From assembly GCF_030265065.1 (NCBI RefSeq), contig NC_080416.1, positions 5,331,501-5,395,500 on the forward strand: a DNA stretch of 64,000 bases. The letters are read 5' to 3'. Every line of letters begins with the position of its first letter. Position 1 is the stretch's first letter. The stretch comes from Corythoichthys intestinalis. Taxonomy: Eukaryota; Chordata; Actinopteri; Syngnathiformes; Syngnathidae. The translations under genes were made by a program, and so were the position numbers. The notes under the pieces are model-generated. The model had not been told where the DNA came from, searched no databases, and was given only the letters and a program-made list of their open reading frames with translations. Below, piece by piece: positions 59,401 to 64,000 of the stretch.

Positions 59401-62400
59401 TCACACGTAGCTGCAGATCCAGTTAACGGTATCTCTAAACGATAAATCATTGTCGATGAGTTCATTTTGTGGAATTTTATAGGTGAAATTTATTACTGGT
59501 GCTGCAACGATTAATCGATTAACTCAAGTAATTTGATTAGAAAGCAGATTTGAATATTAAAGTGGCGTTGTAATTGGAGGGTCGGTCACCAACGGGCTTA
59601 CACTCACAAAGGATTCACACGATTACTAGATTATAGATCACTGAGCTGATTTGTGTACACCAGGGGTGTCCAAACTTTTTGCAAAGGGGGCCAGATTTGG
59701 TGCGGTAAAAATGTGGGGGGCCGATCTTGGCTGACGTCCTTTTCGTACAACAATGTATTTGGGCAAATTTTAGCAAGCCATTCTGTGTGTCACATTTGCT
59801 TTATTATTTTTTTTAAATTAATAATTTCAACAATCTTGCAACTAGCCTTTTTGGCGTTCTCTTTTGACCCTCGGGCATTGGCGAAATACTGCTGCTGTGA
59901 AATTAAACTAGCTTTAAATTGCTTCAATCTGTGTATCTTCCCTGTAATCTTGTCATACATGTCAACGTGTCTTGTTTGGTAATATCGCCTCACATTGAAC
60001 CCTTTAAAAACAGCGACCGTCTCTGCAAATGAGGCAGACATGGTTGTTGCTTATTTTAGTGAAGAAATAGTCCAATTTCCACCTTTCCTTGAAGCGTCGC
60101 AGTCAACTTTCTTTTTTTTTTTTTTTGTGTTGATTGTCGCCATTTTAGAAAATTTAAAGTAAAGGGTCACACGGGGTTGTGTTGCTTAGAGTGCTGCTGT
60201 CTTTTAGTGGGTAAATTTAGTGTGTAAGCTACTTCATATGCTGGTAGAAGTACAGCTGATAAATTTATTAAATCTGTGTGCGGGCCAGAGGTTGTTTATT
60301 TTATGACAAGAGGCTGGGGGCCGGATGAAATTTGACCACGGGCCACATTTGGCCCCCGGGCCGGACTTTGGACATGACTGGTGTACACGCTGCCCTTTTC
60401 AGTCACTTATCACTTAGTTTACAGACTCCCCTACCCCCATCCCCCACTTTCCCTGGTCAACAGGCCCCCCACATGGTGTCAACCGGAAATACATCTAGCT
60501 GACCATAGCACCAACATATTAGTAGTTAGTGTAGACATTCAATGTATTTCTTGTGTAGTTTGTGTTTCTTTTCTTTCTTGTCTTGTGTTTCTTTTCTTCT
60601 GTTCCCCCATAACCGCTTCCTGATCACTGCTTTGTCATAATAAACGAGGTATGTTGAATGATAACAATCGGAGTATGTCAGACTCTCAATGTGAAACATT
60701 AAAAGTGTTCAGACCATCCGGGCACTTAGACTTCCATTCTCCGTGTCAAACAGCTGAACAGGACAGGTTGAAAAAAGAAAAAAAAAAGAATAATAAAGTG
60801 GCGTTGTAGTGGTTTGTTTTGAAAGTGTTTCCATGAGGTTTTATTGATTTCAGTGGATACGCTGCCCTCTAGAGGCAACAGCGAATATTATATAACTCAT
60901 TACACATCGCTGAATCCAGCTGCTCCCAGTTAAGAGCAACATAAGTTTTTGATTGAGCTAATGCATTGTTAATTTAGTTTATAGGTATATTTAGCTGTTT
61001 TTTCGTGGGAATATGTGTTTGAACCATTTGTTAAGACCACTGTAAAAAAAAAAAGTTACCAATTTATAGCATTTAAGCTAGCAGACTTTTGCTATGTAAG
61101 TTAGCCAATTGTTCTTTTGTTGTACTTAGATCCTCATTTATTCATTTTTTTAATACCGTTTGAGGTTCAGCTCAGGTATTTTAATTTTTATGTTCCATAT
61201 CCGATTACTTGAATATTTGAACTAACTAGTTCATTGATGAATCAATTACTTAAATAATCGATAGCTGCAGCCCTATTTATTACAATACATAATACTAATT
61301 TGATTAAATTCAATTAATTTTAAAGTTATTTTTCTTATTTGTTTTTTAATTGCCCTAAATGATAAACATTTAAATATTTTTTTTAATTGATAAAAAGTAA
61401 ATATTTAGTTTTATTTCCACTTTTTAATCATATTTTTATCAAGTTAAAGTAATATATTATTTATGTTATTTTTTGGCACTCCCCGATACAGATGATGTCA
61501 TTTTAGTAACGTATCGGTACTGGTATCGGTGCGAATACCGTATTGGCCCGAATATAAGACGACCCCCTCTTTTTTAAGACTCAAGTTTGAAAAAAAGTAA
61601 TTTTGATTAATTTTGATACAGAAAATAATTACAGTACCTCTGAAACAAATGATTATAACAATATATTTGAGAGAAAAAGCATGTTATTTTGCCTCATTCA
61701 AATCATAATATCTGAACATTTAAATATGTAAATTAAAGTTCCAATCACATTCGTAAATGAATGGCTTCTGGTTTTTGAAATGTAAATAAACCAGTCTATT
61801 GTGATAAAACAACAAAATTGCAATAACTGCAGTAACCATCAAAGTGAAGTGTAACTGTCTCTGTAGTCTTGAAACAAATCTGAATAAGGAAAACCATTGC
61901 ATTAAAATAATGCAAACTGGTTAAACTTGAGAGTAGCAGAGATCTATCATGACAGAACATCGCTTCAATGGTATCTGGCGCCATCTAGCGTCGTGAATGG
62001 GTATAATGTCCAGACCGCGAATATAAGACGATCCCATCTTTTTCAGTCTTATTTCAATGCAAAAAACACCATCTTATATTCGGGCCAATACGGTACTGTT
62101 CGTTATAAACCGTTTGTAAATCAGTCAAGTGTTCAGTGAGTAATAAGTATTTCAGAAAATCGCTCACTTTAGGTCTGCTACACCAAAGCCTGCCATGTCT
62201 CAAGATGGCCCCACACCGCTGCTTCCACCTTAAGACATCCATTATTTATTGTGTACGATAGCTAGTGCTCTGATATACGAGTCTGATCTTTCCCTCAGGC
62301 CGGTCTTGAGGAGAGTCAGTGCCAGCGGGTGGTGTCCCAGCTGTGCGGCGCCCTATCCCACCTCCACTCGCTGGGTTTGGTCCACAGAGACGTCAAACCC

Positions 62401-63094
62401 GACAACGTCTTCCTGTGCGACGCTGCCTGCCATTGGGTCAAGCTGGGAGACTTCGGGATGGTGCGTTTGCCCAAAACCGCCTTAGTGAAATCGAAAAGTA
62501 GTCATCGGTCTTCGATTTCCATAGGTGAAGGCCCGGGGAACCAAGGTCCCAGAAGTGTGGTACCGTTCTCCATACTGCACCCCCGAAGCTGAGGTGGCGC
62601 GAGGCACCGTGGACAGTAAAGACGATGAAAAGAAGAAGCGGCTCCAGCGAGTTTGGGTCAGTGTAGAACCCAGCGTGGACAGTTGGGCCTTGGGCGTTCT
62701 GACCTACGCAGTCTTGACGGGCGCCCACCCGTGGCCCAGCACGTCCTCGGACTGCAACGCTTACCTCAAGTACCTCCAGTGGTTCGACTCTGCCAAAAGC
62801 CCGCGGGACGATCTAGACGTGTGGGCGGAACTGGACGACCCCCTGCCGGAGAAGGAGCGCCCCCCGGTGGCACCACAGTTCGCACTCTTCACCCCGCTAG
62901 CCCGGGCTTTCTTCCGCCTACTGTTGGATCCCGACCCGCTGATCAGGGGGCGACCCGAGGACGTGCCGGGGTACCTGGGGGGCGCCTGGCTGGCGGCCGG
63001 GGAAAGGCCATGCCCACTAGAGCAAATAGAGAAAAGTCGAGGAAGTGGCGCGGTCAACCAGGTGAAGGAGAAAGAGGGACGAGGGCAAAGGTGA
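47486..63094 (+). CDS. SBK-family serine/threonine kinase (SBK2/SBK3-like), 5 coding exons
   Basis: This is a predicted Ser/Thr kinase of the SH3-binding-kinase family. Exons: 47486-47491 (ATGTCG, Met-Ser), 58985-59129, 59194-59396, 62299-62460, 62525-63094. All join in phase with GT-AG introns to 361 residues, near the length of human SBK2. Key residues are present: glycine loop GEGSYGKV (35-42), ATP-binding Lys57 in ALKFF, HRDVKPDN with Asp149, and DFG with Asp169. The activation segment ends YCTPEAE where most kinases have APE. The N-terminus before the fold (LLDDMCHLTAQSL) resembles SBK2 (MMTLSAQTL), which sets it apart from SBK1. The C-terminus is charged. The weakest part is the two-codon first exon, placed by phase and its GTAAGA donor. 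Intron 1 is 11.5 kb and full of repeats, so another small exon could be hidden there. Confidence 0.88.
47820..48031. mobile_element. Short hAT MITE in SBK intron 1
   Basis: The ends are CGGGTGCCAAAGTC and GACTTGGGCACCCCTG. The interior (TGATTATTTGATTCAGGTGT, GGAGGGAGACA) is shared with the MITE at 25808-26021, so they are sister families. The flanking 8-mers CTCTAGAA and CTCTATAG agree only in part. Confidence 0.75.
48680..49632 (+). mobile_element. hAT-B element with exact 8-bp target duplication
   Basis: It starts TAGGGTTGTTCCGATCATG and ends GGACACCTCTA. ATTCTAAG flanks both sides (48672-48679 and 49633-49640). 953 bp, no transposase. Confidence 0.9.
49905..50265. repeat. Interspersed repeat shared with rnf139 intron 1
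   Basis: The stretch GTTTAGGATTATTTTCTGTT through GTTGTCAGGGCAACAAGGG also occurs at about 34955-35030 with few changes. The family is unknown to me, and it shows no terminal repeats. Confidence 0.55.
50266..51169. other. Non-coding stretch in SBK intron 1
   Basis: No exon is seen. It contains a worn inverted repeat: AGCTAATTTGAATTGGGATC near 50928 against GATCCCAATCCAAATTAGCT near 51064. A short hairpin-like TCGAACCCCTGGGGTTCAAT lies near 50548. Confidence 0.5.
51170..51440. repeat. Degenerate minisatellite with CACTTCCTGTTGA core
   Basis: Units of roughly 40-50 bp carry variants of GTCACTTCCTGTTGA followed by TTTTGGGTG and a CTAGGT-like element. At least six worn units are visible. Confidence 0.7.
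51631..52915 (+). mobile_element. hAT-A element carrying a nested hAT-G element
   Basis: The outer ends are AAGGCTGTCAAAATG and CGTTTGACAGCCCTA. The interior matches 58121-58742 closely, apart from the insertion at 51925-52596. Confidence 0.85.
51925..52596 (+). mobile_element. hAT-G non-autonomous element with exact target duplication
   Basis: The ends are TAGGGTTGGTCATCG and CGATGCCCAACCCTA. ATTAAGAG flanks both sides (51917-51924 and 52597-52604). The sister hAT-A copy has the same site unfilled (ATTAAGAGGGATTTTAAT near 58424). A second internal head at 52243 indicates a tandem or merged copy. Confidence 0.92.
53124..53286 (-). other. Candidate terminal exon on the minus strand (uncertain)
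   Basis: After a TCCAG acceptor-like site (53287-53291), the minus strand could encode LTYVDIYKTASILRT and a stop, followed about 90 bp later by AATAAA (plus-strand TTTATT 53139-53144). The pyrimidine tract is poor and no partner exons were found. It could be a fragment of a retroposed gene, and I do not recognise the peptide. Confidence 0.2.
53822..54840 (-). mobile_element. Unclassified retroposon, copy 1, with GC-rich 5' region
   Basis: In minus orientation the element ends in a 20-base A tract (plus-strand T run at 53822-53842). Its 3' 330 bp align well with the copy at 59575-60793 (shared GGTTGACACCATGTGGGGGG). The 5' part, about 54165-54840, is very GC-rich and unlike the surroundings. 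Frames open there on both strands through composition alone. I cannot assign the family; a non-LTR element is likely from the A tail. Confidence 0.6.
54841..56395. other. Non-coding stretch in SBK intron 1
   Basis: No exon or element with clear ends is seen. It has scattered T runs, the phrase TACTTTTACTTGAGTCAAATT near 55327 (a common fish repeat fragment), and ordinary AT-rich sequence. Confidence 0.45.
56396..57566 (+). mobile_element. hAT-C element, long form, with exact 8-bp target duplication
   Basis: It starts TAGAGCTGAAACGAG and ends GATAGCTGCAGCCCTA. AATTGATT flanks both sides (56388-56395 and 57567-57574). At 1171 bp it is the longest C member here. Its unique middle includes CACGATGCTAC and GCCGCCATCTTAAAGCAG. 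Confidence 0.9.
57586..58890 (+). mobile_element. Decayed Tc1-like element split by a hAT-A insertion
   Basis: Transposase traces occur at 57586-58010 (GSIMIWGCF, then WPSQSPDLNPIEMLW). The outer terminal region resumes at 58751-58890 (GTTCAAGCAGACACTATTT). It is the same Tc1 family as 15852-16055. The N-terminal half is missing and the frame is broken. Confidence 0.8.
58121..58742 (+). mobile_element. hAT-A element with exact 8-bp target duplication
   Basis: The ends are TAGGGCTGTCAAAATTATCG and CGTTTGACAGCCCTA. GTATAAAT flanks both sides (58113-58120 and 58743-58750). It is the cleanest copy of the family in the window and lies within the Tc1 remnant. Confidence 0.93.
59575..60793 (+). mobile_element. 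Retroposon copy 2, 5' truncated, middle layer of the nest
   Basis: A 17-bp target duplication TAAAGTGGCGTTGTAAT (59558-59574) recurs at 60794-60810 with one mismatch. The element ends in an A-rich tail (about 60770-60793). It matches copy 1 at 53822-54170 in opposite orientation and lacks the GC-rich 5' region. It extends about 120 bp past the point where copy 1 ends in its A tract. Confidence 0.82.
59661..60380. mobile_element. hAT element (Charlie-like ends), inner layer of the nest
   Basis: The ends are CAGGGGTGTCCAAACTTTTT and GGCCGGACTTTGGACATGACTG. GTGTACAC flanks both sides (59653-59660 and 60381-60388). Retroposon copy 1 has the unfilled site GTGTACAC near 54094. 720 bp, no transposase seen. 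Confidence 0.93.
61537..62095. mobile_element. Repeat ending TACCGTATTGGCC (family E), second copy
   Basis: The ends TACCGTATTGGCCCGAATAT and ATATTCGGGCCAATACGGTA are perfect inverted repeats of about 20 bp. The interior is the reverse complement of part of 34869-35704. No target duplication is clear. Confidence 0.8.
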
Positions 63095-63783
63095 AAGACC
63101 GCATTTTTCACTGTTCTGATCCGATTCACATCGAGACAACAAGCAAGTACCTAGCAAACAAGCCCAAATCGCATCTGAGCTTCCGCTAACGCGTTAAACC
63201 GGTGAACGAATCGCATCTATATTTATCCACCGACCTTTCCGCGCTTCATTTTTGGCCACCGGACGCACCGACTTGACTTTGTCTCGCTGTAAACGCGCGG
63301 GACGCATTCTTGATTTCCTGACAAGAACTCGACACCGCTTTGAGCGCGCGCGGTTGTGCGACACGCTGCGAGCGGGCAATCCTTCAAATCCAAGTTCCAA
63401 AATAGACGCGCACTCATACTTTCAAGTCGACACATCGTCTTTCATATCACTTTGTCAAGATTCGAACCTTTCACGTGTTCAGTGAACTCCCAACAGACCG
63501 CTTTGGAGCATCTCACTGGGAAAAGTGTGGATGTTGAAGGTTGTAACTAAGAAAAATGTGGGTCAAGTTGAGCTATTAAATGTGCAAAAATTGCAGGTGT
63601 GATAGCATTTGACTGACACAATAATGGGTTTATACTATTTTCAAGAGGGAAAATATGGGTATGAAATACCTTTACTGGGAAAATGTGGGTGTTGGACTAT
63701 GTAACTTAAATATAGGTGGTGAGGCATTAAACAAGCAAAAATTGTGGGTGTGATCGCATTTGACTGACAAATTCATGGGTATT
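63095..63783 (+). other. 3' flank of the SBK gene with a tandem duplication
   Basis: It follows the SBK stop codon. Two diverged copies of a block of about 150-160 bp lie at about 63512-63640 and 63672-63782 (both hold ACTGGGAAAA, GCAAAAATT and GCATTTGACTGACA). An ATTAAA at about 63576 could be a polyadenylation signal. Confidence 0.5.
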
Positions 63784-64000
63784 CCCGATCGATCGGGTCC
63801 GATTACGTCATTTTCAAAGTATCAGAATCGGCAAAAAAATATCGGACATGCCTTTTTTTAATATAATTAAATCGTTTTCTAATTGTATTTAACGTTACAG
63901 ACAAAATGTCTTACACTCATCCAGAGTCTTTAGTTTTGGCCTAAAGTAGGGCTATCAAATTTATCGTGTTAACGGCGGTAATTTATTTTTTTTTAAATTA
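63784..64000 (-). mobile_element. hAT-B element, cut by window edge
   Basis: It matches the 3' end of family B in minus orientation (TTTCAAAGTATCAGAATCGGC, then AATATCGGACATGCC) and runs off the window while still alignable. Confidence 0.75.

Larger units (their letters stand above)
59497..61275 (+). mobile_element. hAT-C element, outer layer of a three-level nest
   Basis: It starts TGGTGCTGCAACG and ends GATAGCTGCAGCCCTA. TTTATTAC flanks both sides (59489-59496 and 61276-61283). The interior is split by the retroposon at 59575-60793. Confidence 0.9.

Noticed and set aside
1-64000. Retroviral, LTR, Polinton or envelope/capsid elements
   Set aside because: No LTR pairs, protease, integrase, capsid or envelope motifs were seen; the retro-derived parts are a LINE fragment, a SINE and an A-tailed retroposon.

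Overview
This window is nuclear DNA of a ray-finned (teleost) fish. It holds spliced vertebrate genes with GT-AG introns, fish MHC class I exons, Tc1-like elements, and many short hAT-type repeats. The species cannot be named from the sequence. Both coding strands are used, and most of the bases are introns and repeats.

Layout, left to right. (1) 1-1514: the 5' half of a Tc1 transposon on the minus strand, inserted in the end of a THAP-encoding transposon. (2) 2160-9480: two related MHC class I heavy-chain genes on the minus strand. Copy A has promoter, leader, alpha1, alpha2 and alpha3 but no transmembrane exon in the window. Copy B has alpha1 to alpha3, transmembrane and cytoplasmic exons but no leader exon. 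(3) 10780-27823: mtss1 on the plus strand, 14 coding exons that join in phase to 687 residues. (4) 29111-29440: a small single-exon tail-anchored protein on the minus strand that I do not recognise. (5) 32911-44459: rnf139 (TRC8) on the plus strand, 6 coding exons, 679 residues. (6) 47486-63094: an SBK-family protein kinase on the plus strand, 5 coding exons, 361 residues, with an 11.5 kb first intron.

MTSS1 and RNF139 are also near neighbours on human 8q24.13, so this is a conserved linkage. TATDN1 and NDUFB9, which lie between them in human, are not seen here. The genes do not form one pathway: MHC I presents peptide, Mtss1 bends membrane and binds actin, Rnf139 is an ER ubiquitin ligase, and the SBK protein is a predicted kinase.

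The rest is a record of transposon activity. Several elements have exact 8-bp target duplications, and some insertions are proved by an empty copy of the same host repeat elsewhere in the window. The deepest nest has three levels (59497-61275). I saw no retrovirus, LTR element, Polinton, toxin gene, CRISPR array, rRNA or functional tRNA gene.
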